From NCBI RefSeq assembly GCF_035989305.1, contig NZ_CP108514.1, positions 992,001 through 1,056,000 on the forward strand: DNA of 64,000 nucleotides, given 5' to 3'. Shown here in pieces: positions 24,971 through 33,369 of this stretch. A program made the translations under genes and the position numbers. The stretch is from Streptomyces sp. NBC_01233. GTDB lineage: Bacteria > Actinomycetota > Actinomycetes > Streptomycetales > Streptomycetaceae. How positions within the stretch are numbered: position 1 is the first letter of the stretch; every line of letters starts with the position of its first letter. A model generated the notes under the pieces. It ran no database searches. It had not been told where the DNA came from and was given only the letters and a program-made list of their open reading frames with translations.

Positions 24971-26479
24971 TCAGTGCTCGCAGAGGGAGAATTCTCGTTC
25001 GTAGAGCTGCTCGTTGTGTTCGTCGACGAAGAACTTGCGTTCCTGCATGAGTTGTTCGCGGTAGTTCTCGGCCTGTTCAAGCGTCATGGTCGAGGTGTCG
25101 GACCATGGTTGTTGCGGTGGCACATCGGATGTCGAGACGATCTTTTCCGACGGGTCGACCAGAAAGAACGCGAGAATCTTGCGATGTCCCGGGCGGGTGG
25201 GGTCCGTGAGGCGGAATGAGTCGACGCGGTGTTGCAGGATGTTCGGGAACGCCAGGCAGCGGCCCGCTGGGGTCGATGTCGATCCCAGCACCTGGTTCAG
25301 TGCGTCTTCGTCCTCCAGGCCGTAGACCTCGCGCAGACCGTTGTCATCGTTCTGTTCGTAGTCGGGGTCGTCGAGTGCCGCCCGGAAACTCAGCCGGCTT
25401 TCGGTGATGTTCTCGCTGTCCCAGTAGTAGATGCCGGTCGAGACGATCCGCTCATTCATCATCCCCTCGACATGCCAGGAACCGCCGGGGTACTCGGGCT
25501 TGTCCGGGGTGAGATGAATGGTGGCGAGCTTGACGATGACCTGGAGAGCGCGGCCGCGCAGGTCGACTCTGGCGGATTCACCGGGCAACTCGGGCGGGGT
25601 GAATTCCGGGGCGTCCGGGATGACCGGAAGGCGGTTTTCCCACCAGTCGTCCTGGGCCTCTCCCCACGCATGGAGGGCTTCCGCGTAGGCCCCGTCATCA
25701 CTGTAGGAGGATTTGTCCGGATACTCGGGCTTCGAGTCGTACCACCCGTAAGGATCGGCCTCGATCCGCAGCGGCCGCGGATGGCGCAGATCGGTGAGCA
25801 CGTTCTCCAGCAGCGGGCGGAAGCACGCGAGCAAGTCTGGCAGGACGGAGGCTAGTTCGCGATGAGTCTCGGGGTGGACGTTGTTGACGTACGAACGGAA
25901 GGTGACATCGCCGTCGTCACTGACGTCGACGTCCGTGGGCAGCCACTGGAACTTCTCCGAGAATTCGTACCTCGAGTAGCGGTCCGTCGGGTTCTGCCAC
26001 GCCCGCTCGGGCGCATCGCTCGCCTCTCTCACCAGGCAGAACAGTGAGGGATGAACCAGATCCAGTACCTGGCCGTCGGATCCGGGATGCCAGTCCCGTT
26101 CTGCTTCGGGGACCTGTTCCAGAACCCGAACCGCCTCGCGCAGCCGGGATCTGAGCTTGTCGTCGACCAGCGTGTCCGACTGCCACACCCCGTCGACGGC
26201 GGACACCTCGGCGCCGGTTCGCCCGTCCCGCAGCGCGGCGTAGTGCTGGAGTTCGGCAAGCACGTAGCGAACCTGCGCTTCGGTGAGGCCCTGGGCGACC
26301 GCTTCCTGCGTCCACCTGGCGACGATGTCGGCATCGTTCATCTTGTCGAACCACGCCGGCTTCGCCCGAATGTGCGAGCTGCACTGCATCATCTGAAGTT
26401 CCCGCAGCGTTCGGGGTGTCGCGAACGATATGGAACGGGAAGCATGAAAGGGCAGCGGGAAAGCAGACAGGCCGGTCAA
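24971..26479 (-). CDS. DUF4246 family protein, probable 2-oxoglutarate/Fe(II) oxygenase fold
   Basis: A 502-residue protein of the DUF4246 type, which is also known from fungi. The first 230 residues are helical and acidic (WTQEAVAQGLTEAQVRYVLAEL). The second half has a likely double-stranded beta-helix iron site: H and E in GGSWHVEGMMNERIVSTG, a distal His in NILQHRVDSFRL, and an Arg in DPTRPGHRKILAFFLVDP for the co-substrate carboxylate. YYWDSENITESRLSFR lies between. The oxygenase reading is inferred from that residue order. Codon use is less GC-biased than in neighbouring genes, and it lies between transposase debris and sequence with few genes, which is consistent with horizontal arrival. 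The start at ATG 26479 is uncertain; an internal start (MQCSSHIRAKP, about 26390) is possible. Confidence 0.75.
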   Translation of the reverse strand: MTGLSAFPLPFHASRSISFATPRTLRELQMMQCSSHIRAKPAWFDKMNDADIVARWTQEAVAQGLTEAQVRYVLAELQHYAALRDGRTGAEVSAVDGVWQSDTLVDDKLRSRLREAVRVLEQVPEAERDWHPGSDGQVLDLVHPSLFCLVREASDAPERAWQNPTDRYSRYEFSEKFQWLPTDVDVSDDGDVTFRSYVNNVHPETHRELASVLPDLLACFRPLLENVLTDLRHPRPLRIEADPYGWYDSKPEYPDKSSYSDDGAYAEALHAWGEAQDDWWENRLPVIPDAPEFTPPELPGESARVDLRGRALQVIVKLATIHLTPDKPEYPGGSWHVEGMMNERIVSTGIYYWDSENITESRLSFRAALDDPDYEQNDDNGLREVYGLEDEDALNQVLGSTSTPAGRCLAFPNILQHRVDSFRLTDPTRPGHRKILAFFLVDPSEKIVSTSDVPPQQPWSDTSTMTLEQAENYREQLMQERKFFVDEHNEQLYEREFSLCEH

Positions 26480-26796
26480 TTCTCTTGGTCCTTGCAGTCG
26501 GTGTGCGGTGGCGGGAAGGATACTTCAGCAGACTGACACCGAAGCCGTGGTCCCTGTCACCGCTGGTCCGGGAGCCAGGGCTCCGCGTCGCCGGTCGGGT
26601 CTGCGGGACGCGCCGAGGCCGTACTCGATCCACCAGCGCGGGGCTCTGGCGGCGGCCGGTGGCGGGCGTTGGCGCCACGCAGCGGCCGCGGACCTCCCCT
26701 CCAGGTGGTCGGCGCCGGCCACGCCCCGCGCGCTGGGCCCGCCTGGTCCGGAGCTAAGATCGTCGGCCTGGCGTTGGTCTGAGGAGGCGGGGAGAA
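26480..26796. other. Intergenic region upstream of hydrolase
   Basis: A 317-base gap between the leftward DUF4246 gene and the rightward hydrolase. It must contain both promoters. I see no clear -10/-35 boxes, operator or gene. The GGAGGCGGGGAGA just before 26797 is the hydrolase ribosome site. Confidence 0.35.
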
Positions 26797-27498
26797 TTGG
26801 CCGCTGTGGTGCTCGTCCACGGCCTGTATCACTGCCCCGAGCACTTTGCTGTGGTGGCGGAACGCTTGCGGGCTGCAGGGACCGAGGTTGTCGTCCCCGA
26901 GCTCCATCGGGGCTCATTGGCCGCAGACACAGCAGCAGTCCAAGCAGCCGTCGACGCGCTGCAGGAGCCTCCGATCGTGCTCGGTCACTCCTATGGCGGT
27001 TCGGTGATCACAGGCGTCCGCGGGGCGGGACACTTGATCTATCTGGCGGCTTTCGTTCTGGACGTCGGCGAGAGCGCGGCCGGTCTGGGCGGGGCGTCGC
27101 AGCAGCTCCGGAATGCGATGACGCCTGGTCCCGACGGCTCGACCAGCCTGGCCCCGGACCCGGCTGTTGACGCTCTCTACGGCGACTGCCCCGAGGCTCT
27201 CGCCACCTGGGCGGTTGGCCTGCTGCGTACGCAAGCTTCAGGGTGCGGGCGAGGAGTCCCAGAACGCCACAGCTGGAAACGCACTCCCTCCACCTACGTC
27301 GTCTGCGCGCAGGACCGGGCAATCGACCCCGGCCTGCAGCGGACGATGGCCGCGCGCTGCACTGACGTGCGGGAGTGGCAGACAGGTCACTCCCCGTTCG
27401 TCGGACGGCCTGACCTCATCGTCGCGCTCGTGCAGGAACTGCTCTCCACCACCAACACTCCGCGTAGACGAGACGAGCCGGTCACCACCATGCGTTGA
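26797..27498 (+). CDS. Alpha/beta hydrolase
   Basis: A 233-residue hydrolase. The oxyanion loop is VLVHGLYHCPEHF at residues 4-16 and the nucleophile elbow is VLGHSYGGSVI at about 63-73. The acid is probably Asp in VVCAQDRAIDPG, and the catalytic His is in WQTGHSPFVGRPD near residue 205. The length and order fit the small esterase-like subgroup of the AB hydrolase superfamily, with a short lid. The start is the TTG at 26797, chosen because it is preceded by a GGCGGGGAGA Shine-Dalgarno and the first strand begins at once. The substrate is unknown. Confidence 0.82.
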   Translation: MAAVVLVHGLYHCPEHFAVVAERLRAAGTEVVVPELHRGSLAADTAAVQAAVDALQEPPIVLGHSYGGSVITGVRGAGHLIYLAAFVLDVGESAAGLGGASQQLRNAMTPGPDGSTSLAPDPAVDALYGDCPEALATWAVGLLRTQASGCGRGVPERHSWKRTPSTYVVCAQDRAIDPGLQRTMAARCTDVREWQTGHSPFVGRPDLIVALVQELLSTTNTPRRRDEPVTTMR

Positions 27499-27731
27499 CG
27501 GCCGCGATGAGGGCGGTCGCTTCGTAGGGGACGGCAACAGCCTTTGGGTCGTTTCCCCTCCGACCAGCTCGTCGTCGGCTGGTGTGCCGTCGACCGACGC
27601 CCACAGCGACCTGGACCGGGGCGTGGCGTGTACTCGGGGCCGTAGCCCGTGGCGTCGACGGCGAGAGCTGCTGTGCTGAGGTCCGGGGCCGAGCCCTCAG
27701 TCGAGGGCCGCGCTGCGGAGCGCGCGGCGGT

Positions 27732-28739
27732 CTATTGGACGCTCCACCGGTGTGGATGGGCGGGGTCGACCGGGCAGCCGAAGACGTTCAGTTCGCCCCA
27801 TCGCCCGACCGTCACGTTCGTCGGGCTGCCCTCTTCGCGTTCTCTGGCGGATGCGCCGTCCTCGACCGGGATCCACCTGTACGTGCCGCCGTCCCACTCG
27901 GAGCTGTCGACGGTGAGGAGGAGGGTCATGGCCTGTCCGCACGAGGGGCAGTCCATCGGGTAGGGGTCGGTCACGTGCCAGGAGGCGAAGCCGCCAATTC
28001 GCCAGCCCGGTGGGATGGAGAGGTGGTACTGGTAGCTGAGGCGGGCGCCCTGCAGCAGCTCCGACGCGCCCTCCCAGGCCTCGATGTCGGATTGGAGTTC
28101 GGTCGGGAGCAGACCCGCGTACTGGTACGTGGTCACCTGCTCGGGGTGGAGTACGCAGGGCGCGGGCACGTATCCCTCGTACCCGACCACCGCCGGCTCG
28201 GGCTGTTCGGTGAGCGGATCCGTCACCATGTCCGAGTTCTGCCAGCGCAGTTCCACGTTCATGCCGTAGCCGGTCTCGCCGTGGCGGTCGAAGGGGCACC
28301 AGAAGAGCTGCAGGAGATCGCAGCCGTCCGGCCCGGCCGGGAGATCGGGGATGTCCCTGCGGTGGAACTGGGCCACGCCGAGCAGGGGGATGGGCTCGGT
28401 GTCCTCCAGTCCGGCCATCTCGTATTCGTCCTCGAGGGCCCGCAGCAGCTCCCGCTTGTCCTCGCCGGCCGGTTTGCCGCCACCACGCAGCCAGAACTCG
28501 CCGAGGAAGCGTCCGAGCCGGATGTCCTGCGGGCGCCGGCCACGGTCCCGCCGGTGGGGCTGCGTACACACCGGCCACGGCGCGTCCGCGGGCCACAGCA
28601 GGGGCCCGCCCACATGGCTGTCCGCCACGGTCGGCTCGCCCGGCCGCGGGTGCAGTCGGGTGGTCGTGCCGCGATGGGCGGCCAGATCGGGGAAGAGGGC
28701 CTCCGGGTCGACCGGACGCGGTGGTGTGGTGCGGGTCAT
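27732..28739 (-). CDS. DUF1963 domain-containing protein
   Basis: A 335-residue cytoplasmic protein. The DUF1963 (YwqG-like) pattern is visible: SHVGGPLLWPADAPWPVC near the start, PIPLLGVAQFHRRDIPDLPAGPDGCDLLQLFWCPFD in the first third, a repeat of the beta-rich motif, and CPSCGQAMTLLLTVDSSEW with a possible metal-binding CxxC near the end. The start at 28739 (MTRTTPPRP) is preferred over one 81 bases upstream, whose extra residues are not conserved-looking. Function is unknown for the family. It has no partner gene. Confidence 0.8.
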   Translation of the reverse strand: MTRTTPPRPVDPEALFPDLAAHRGTTTRLHPRPGEPTVADSHVGGPLLWPADAPWPVCTQPHRRDRGRRPQDIRLGRFLGEFWLRGGGKPAGEDKRELLRALEDEYEMAGLEDTEPIPLLGVAQFHRRDIPDLPAGPDGCDLLQLFWCPFDRHGETGYGMNVELRWQNSDMVTDPLTEQPEPAVVGYEGYVPAPCVLHPEQVTTYQYAGLLPTELQSDIEAWEGASELLQGARLSYQYHLSIPPGWRIGGFASWHVTDPYPMDCPSCGQAMTLLLTVDSSEWDGGTYRWIPVEDGASAREREEGSPTNVTVGRWGELNVFGCPVDPAHPHRWSVQ

Positions 28740-29114
28740 GGTGACTCCGGGGACGGTCCAAAGCCGACCAGCAGGAGCGTCAGGCCCCAGCTGATGACCA
28801 TCGGATGAGCGACCGGACAAAACCTAATACACCTTGCCGGCCACCGTGGCTACCGGCAGCACCGGCGTGATGGGGCCTCCGTGAAAACCCGTTGGTTGAC
28901 CACGGTGACCACTGCGGCTTTTCCGGAGGCCGTGCGAGAGAACGAGGAGGTGGTACCCGTGAACGCAGTATCGACATGGGTGCTCCCCTCCGGGGTCACG
29001 GTCGGACGACAAGTCGTCCGGGAGCGCCGCTCTGAGCACTCCCGAAAGGCACGACCATGCAATTCACGTCCGAAGGGTCTTGCCGTGCTGACGTCGGCCG
29101 GCGATTCTGGGCCG
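28740..29114. other. Gene-poor stretch upstream of a small ORF
   Basis: 375 bases. A GGAGG followed 8 bases later by a GTG (28959) opens in frame with the small ORF below, so a longer version of that protein (MNAVSTWVLPSGVTVG) cannot be excluded. An ATG at about 29057 (MQFTSEGSCRADVG) opens another frame that soon loses coding character. Otherwise nothing is recognised. Confidence 0.35.
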
Positions 29115-29396
29115 ATGCCAGGACAGGGAAAGCGGAGGCGCCGGCAAGAGGCAGGGCGGCAGCGGCTGGCAGCTCGCACTGCGCCGGACGCAGGGCAGTG
29201 GGAAGTGATCCTTGAGACAGGGGACCAGGCGGAGCTGCGCGCGCACTTGCGCGCTCTTCGGGAAGCGCGAATCGACGAATCGCTCATCCGGATCGACACG
29301 CTGTGTCGACGCCCGGTGGAACAGAGCACCCATCGGCTGAGCCGGTTCGTGGCAGACACCGTGCGCGAGTCGGACCGCGAGCCTTCTGATCATTGA
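29115..29396 (+). CDS. Small basic hypothetical protein
   Basis: A 93-residue protein starting MPGQGKRRRRQEAGRQRL, then a compact alpha/beta part with QWEVILETGDQAELRAHLRALREARIDESLIRIDTLCRR and HRLSRFVADTVRES. It resembles small conserved actinomycete hypotheticals with a basic head, but I cannot name a family. The frame stays open upstream to 28881, so the start is uncertain. Confidence 0.45.
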   Translation: MPGQGKRRRRQEAGRQRLAARTAPDAGQWEVILETGDQAELRAHLRALREARIDESLIRIDTLCRRPVEQSTHRLSRFVADTVRESDREPSDH

Positions 29397-29402
29397 TCCT
29401 GT

Positions 29403-29600
29403 GGCGGATCGAGGCTGCTGGAGCATGTGCAGGTCCGTGACGACGCGGTGGGTCGGATCGAGTGGGCCGTCGCCGTCGACGGCCGGGACCTGCCGCTGTC
29501 GATCGTGCTCACCCCGGGCAACGTCAACGACGCCACAGCCTTCAGCCCGGACCGGGAGCGGCCATCAGATCCTGCGTGGCCGGCTCTGCCGGCCTGGTCA
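29403..29600 (+). pseudogene. IS5-like transposase fragment
   Basis: The translation has RDDAVGRIEWAVAVDG joined to LPLSIVLTPGNVNDATAF. The second string is the strand after the first catalytic Asp in IS5-family DDE transposases. The flanking parts of the gene are missing, and the remainder (RERPSDPAWPALPAWSV) is unrelated, so this is a short internal-deletion remnant. Confidence 0.6.
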
Positions 29601-29822
29601 GTCTCAAGGTGAGGGGTGCCCGGCATTGCGCCCTGTGCCGCGTGCTCCCTCCGCCACAGGAAGATCTGGTGCTGCGCGAGCGACTGCTGTGGGACGGGCC
29701 GTGCGCGGGACGGCGCCCGAACGGGCAGCGGGCCGAACCCATCCAGACGGATGAAACCCGTCCGGGCGACGCCAGAACGGTGAAACGATCCAGCCCGGAA
29801 CACGCGCCCTACGGTGTCGGGC

Positions 29823-30395
29823 ATGAAGCCGTTATCGACCGTGCTCACGATCACCTCGCTGGTCGCCGGGCTGACGGCAGCTGCACCTCCGCCGGCTCCG
29901 GACGCATCCGTCCAGGCCGCCGCGGGGTACGCGGCGTGCTGGACGAAGTACTCGGGCGGGCAGGCCACCGACTCCCGCGGCAACTCCTCCGTCGACGCAG
30001 GGGAGCTCACCTATGACGACGCGACGAGCCTTGACCAGGCCCTGCTGCACGCAGTGCAGTCCTGGAGCCTCGGCACGGTCAGGATTCGCAAGGACGACGC
30101 CACGAGCTACGCCGACGTCGAGTTCAAGGACACGAACCGCACGGATGGGCAGTGGCGCGACCTGTACGGCTACTGGGAGCACGGCCCGGGCACCGACGTG
30201 ATCTGGCTGAACCTGGCAAACCTGACGACGGACGAGGCCAGGCGAAAGACCGCCGCTCACGAGCTGGGACACGCCCTCGGCTTCTGCCACAAGGACCCGT
30301 CGGGATATCCCACGCTGATGGCACCGCACACCGGCGACATGGCGTCGGCACCAACGGCCCGGGACAAGAAGAACTACACACTGCTGTGGGGATGA
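29823..30395 (+). CDS. Secreted matrixin-like zinc metalloprotease
   Basis: A 190-residue exported protein. Signal peptide MKPLSTVLTITSLVAGLTAAA covers residues 1 to about 22. The middle has a beta-rich stretch (TVRIRKDDATSYADVEFKDT). The zinc motif HELGHALGFCH, of HExxHxxGxxH type, lies near residue 142 and is followed by a Met-turn-like YPTLMAPH. This is the minimal metzincin (M10/M12-like) catalytic core with no propeptide cysteine switch. The ATG at 29823 is chosen because the signal peptide begins there. The stop overlaps the next gene as ATGA, so it is translated with that exported or anchored partner. The substrate is unknown. Confidence 0.85.
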   Translation: MKPLSTVLTITSLVAGLTAAAPPPAPDASVQAAAGYAACWTKYSGGQATDSRGNSSVDAGELTYDDATSLDQALLHAVQSWSLGTVRIRKDDATSYADVEFKDTNRTDGQWRDLYGYWEHGPGTDVIWLNLANLTTDEARRKTAAHELGHALGFCHKDPSGYPTLMAPHTGDMASAPTARDKKNYTLLWG

Positions 30396-30943
30396 TGACC
30401 GTGAAGAAGAAGACCTGGGCGCTGGCCGGTGCCACGCTCGTCCTCGCCGCCGTCGCACTGGGTGCCGCGAAGGTCGCAATGGAACCGGACCTTCCCCCGA
30501 CGTCGTCGGCGGACGTCGGCTACCGGGCCACCGACGACCGCGAGGTCGCCGGTCACGCCGACGAGCTGGTGTGGGCTCGGATCACCAGCAGGAGTGAGCA
30601 CGCCCCGCTGTTCGGCGGCGGGTCGGTCCGCGTCGACTACCAAGCCCAGGTGCACAAGGCGTTCAAGGGCACGCCGCCGGCCTCGGTGACGGTGAGCGTC
30701 GTGTACGCCGACGGCGACAGGACGCGGATGGCCGACGGCCGGTCCTACGTGATCGCGGTGGCACGCGGCGCGCAGGAGGGTGAGCGCTGGATGCTGCCGG
30801 GGAGCGTCCAGGTGGACACACCGTCGCTGGACGATATCCAAGACTCCCGGCAGGGCGAGCACAATGCGTCCCTGCGCGAACCGGCACCAGCGGGCCAGGA
30901 CAACCGCTGGACACGGGCCGTGGCACGGCAAATCGCATACTGA
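30392..30943 (+). CDS. Membrane-anchored hypothetical protein coupled to the metalloprotease
   Basis: A 183-residue protein. The N-terminus MMTVKKKTWALAGATLVLAAVALGAA is a signal anchor or uncleaved signal. The outside domain is small and beta-rich: ELVWARITSRSEHAPLFG, VRVDYQAQVHKAFKGTPPASVTVSVVYADGD and RSYVIAVARGAQEGERWML. The domain has one long conserved-looking core, and the family is not recognised. It begins with ATG overlapping the metalloprotease TGA. That coupling suggests a chaperone, inhibitor or substrate presenter for the protease, which is an inference from position only. Confidence 0.7.
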   Translation: MMTVKKKTWALAGATLVLAAVALGAAKVAMEPDLPPTSSADVGYRATDDREVAGHADELVWARITSRSEHAPLFGGGSVRVDYQAQVHKAFKGTPPASVTVSVVYADGDRTRMADGRSYVIAVARGAQEGERWMLPGSVQVDTPSLDDIQDSRQGEHNASLREPAPAGQDNRWTRAVARQIAY

Positions 30944-31102
30944 CCGGTGCCCTACCGCCCGAAGCCGCCTCCTCGGCCCGAGGCAGCGTCGCGGTGAGTG
31001 GACGGCGTTCTCGTCGTCGAGCGTGGAGAGCGGAGCGGTTGCGGCCGGCGGCGCCGCTCCGGAGAAGGCCGTTCGGACTGCGCGCGTGTGCTCGGCCGAA
31101 CA

Positions 31103-31849
31103 TCAGGCGGGTACGGCACCGATCAGGCCGCCGTCGATGACGAGATCCTGGCCGTTGACGTAGGACGCGTCGGACGAGGCGAGGAACGCCACAGCCGCGG
31201 CGACCTCTTCCGGGCGTCCGAAGCGGCCGGCGACGATCCGGCCGGTGACCGCTGCTGCCTCGGCTTCGGTCAGCGCGGCGGCGGGGTACATCGGGGTGTC
31301 GATGTAGCCGGGGCTGACGGAGTTGACGCGGATGCCTCGCGGGGCAAGCGAGGCGGCGAGGGTTCGGGCCAGGTTGTGCACGGCGGCTTTGGTCGCCGAG
31401 TAGAGGGTCAGGACGCTGTTGCCCCGGTGGAGGGTCCAGGAGGCGTTGATGACGATCGAGCCTCCGTCCACCAGCAGCGGCAATGCCTTTGGGACGGTGA
31501 AGAACACGCCCTTGAAGTCGACGTCGACGCCATGGTCGAAGTCCGGCTCGGTGATGCTCTCGAACGGCAGGAACGTGCCGGTGCCCGCGTTCGCGAAGAG
31601 GCCGTCCAGCTGACCGTGACGCTCCCGGACGGTCTCCATCAGTGCGTCCACCGCGCCGAGGTCGGCGGCGTCGGCCACCGTCCCCGAGGCGCCCGGGCCG
31701 AGCTCCTGGACGGCTGCGTCCACGCGCGCACGGGTGCGGCCGGTGACGATGACGTGGGCGCCTTCGGCGACGAGGCGGTGTGCGGTCGCCAGGCCCATGC
31801 CGCTGGTGCCGCCGGTGACGAGGACGGTCTTGTCGGTGAAGCGTTTCAT
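31103..31849 (-). CDS. SDR family oxidoreductase, glucose-1-dehydrogenase-like
   Basis: A 248-residue classical SDR. VTGGTSGMGLA is at residues 11-21, with TGRTRARVD after beta-2 (NADP preference), DGLFANAGTG, catalytic Ser in INASWTLHRG, and Y/K in TLYSATKAAVHNLA. SPGYIDTPMY and the C-terminal NGQDLVIDGGLIG complete the fold. The start at ATG 31849 overlaps the stop of the truncated hydrolase gene upstream as ATGA, so the original arrangement was a hydrolase-SDR operon. The enzyme is complete. Its substrate is unknown. Confidence 0.88.
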   Translation of the reverse strand: MKRFTDKTVLVTGGTSGMGLATAHRLVAEGAHVIVTGRTRARVDAAVQELGPGASGTVADAADLGAVDALMETVRERHGQLDGLFANAGTGTFLPFESITEPDFDHGVDVDFKGVFFTVPKALPLLVDGGSIVINASWTLHRGNSVLTLYSATKAAVHNLARTLAASLAPRGIRVNSVSPGYIDTPMYPAAALTEAEAAAVTGRIVAGRFGRPEEVAAAVAFLASSDASYVNGQDLVIDGGLIGAVPA

Positions 31850-32100
31850 GCCGGTGTTCCCGTCAGGGTGTGCGTGAGGTGGTCGCTGAGGTGGGGCAGC
31901 CAGTCGGGTCGCGCGTTACCGAGGAGGTGGTCACCGTGTGGAACGGACAGGTAGGTGCCGTGCGGCGCCAGACGGGCCAGGTGCTCGCCGTTCGTCACGC
32001 CGGGGATGACGTCCTGGTCTCCGTCCACGACCAGCAGCGGGACCGCGATGCGGGGTGCCAGAGCGGCGAGGTCCACGTGGCGTGCGGGAGCCGCGCGTGG
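31846..32100 (-). pseudogene. C-terminal remnant of an alpha/beta hydrolase
   Basis: Only the last 80 residues survive: DLAALAPRIAVPLLVVDGDQDVIPG carrying the catalytic acid region, and SVPHGDHLLGNARPDWL with the catalytic His. Upstream, on the other strand, the LysR remnant begins, and no hydrolase N-terminus is found. The residues fit the distal third of a 260-residue hydrolase. It overlaps the SDR start by four bases. Confidence 0.7.
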
Positions 32101-32237
32101 CGGTCGTCGCCACCGTCAGCGGTCCCTTCCGCCTCGACTGGGAGGAACTGCCCCCGCCTGTACAAGAGATCATGGCCCGGCGCACCGGAGGAGTCGACGC
32201 CGCCCACGAGTTAGCGCAACGGTCCGGGCCGCGAAAT

Positions 32238-32811
32238 AGCCGCCCAGACTGCCCGCCGGGCTGGCACACCCCTCGTCCGCCTCGAACCGCTGGACGCCGT
32301 ACTGAGCGCGGACCATCCCCTCGCAGCCGAACCGGCGCTGCGGCCGGACCAGTTGCGCGACAGCGTGCTGTGGGCACCCGGTGCGCTGGACCGACTCGAC
32401 TTCCTCCACCGGTTCGCCGACCGATTCGACATCCAGAACACGGCCACGAGCATCAACCTGGGGCTCGCCCATTTCCTCGCCGAGGTAGCACAAGAGCCGC
32501 GAGGCTTCTCGCTGGTGCCTGCGGACGTGCCACTGCCGAAGGTCCCCGGGTTGCGCTCCGTCCCGCTGGTCGATCCCACGCCGTTGTATGGCTGGTCGCT
32601 GCTGTGGCGCACCGGCAGCGGGCACCCGGGACTAAAGCGCCTCACCGCCGCCTGCGCCGAGGAAGCAGGGCGAAGCCGATGGCTGGAGTACGACCCGACC
32701 CGCGACTGGCTGCCTGAACCACCCACGAGCGGTCCCGGTCCGGGATCCAGGACGACCTCGCCGAAGCGGCCGGCGCCAGCCCAGCCGCAGAGCCGCCGTG
32801 TTTCAACCTGA
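32238..32811 (+). pseudogene. LysR-type regulator, C-terminal fragment
   Basis: The frame carries TARRAGTPLVRLEPLDAVLSADHPLAAEPALRPDQLRDSVLW, then TATSINLGLAHFLAEVAQ and VPGLRSVPLVDPTPLYGWSLLWR, a pattern of the LysR substrate-binding domain (the usual beta-strand run ending in LYPWSLLW). There is no N-terminal winged-helix DNA-binding domain; the frame closes upstream by a stop near 32226. The piece ends in a low-complexity tail. It presumably once regulated the divergent hydrolase-SDR operon, whose hydrolase is truncated at the same spot. Confidence 0.65.
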
Positions 32812-33369
32812 AGACCGGCGACCTGCCCGGCCAGTCATCCAGCGCTTGGGCATGCTGGTGGCCACGATCGCGCCTTCGGACCGGCCCGCGGTGGGCTGCG
32901 CCGCGTGGGCTGTCGGCGGCAGCCCACGTCTCCTGCTGCGCGACTGCGAGTGCGGCGGGCAGGTCCCAAGTCCAGGGCAGTGATGCCAGGCCAGCCCGGC
33001 CAAGTGCTCGGCGTGCGCTCGGTGGATGAGCCGGGGAGGCCAGCACATTGCCCTGCCCGGACGCCCCCATCACCGCCTCGTCCAGCACGCCGGGGGCGTA
33101 CGTCGACCGCGGGCGGAAGGTGCCAGACAGCGGCCGGCCCGGCGATCGTCGGCCTCGACGGGGATCTCGTCCGCCAGTCTGCGGGAGGTTGTCGTTCTGG
33201 TCCCTGCTCAGGGGAGAACCGCGAAGGCTGCGCTGACAGAGTCGGCACGGAACAGTCGCAGGACGGCGTCGCTCCACGCCAACCGCAGGCCGCAGGCCGC
33301 AGGGCAGCCGATTTGTGACGGCTCACAGTGTGATGCGAGGAGACGGCCCAGGGCAAGCGGCCCCCGTGG
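32812..33369. other. Gene-poor stretch
   Basis: About 560 bases with no convincing gene. Every frame gives Arg/Pro/Gly-rich or interrupted translation. I found no Shine-Dalgarno with a plausible protein behind it and no strong hairpin. It may be decayed sequence around the LysR and hydrolase remnants. Confidence 0.4.
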
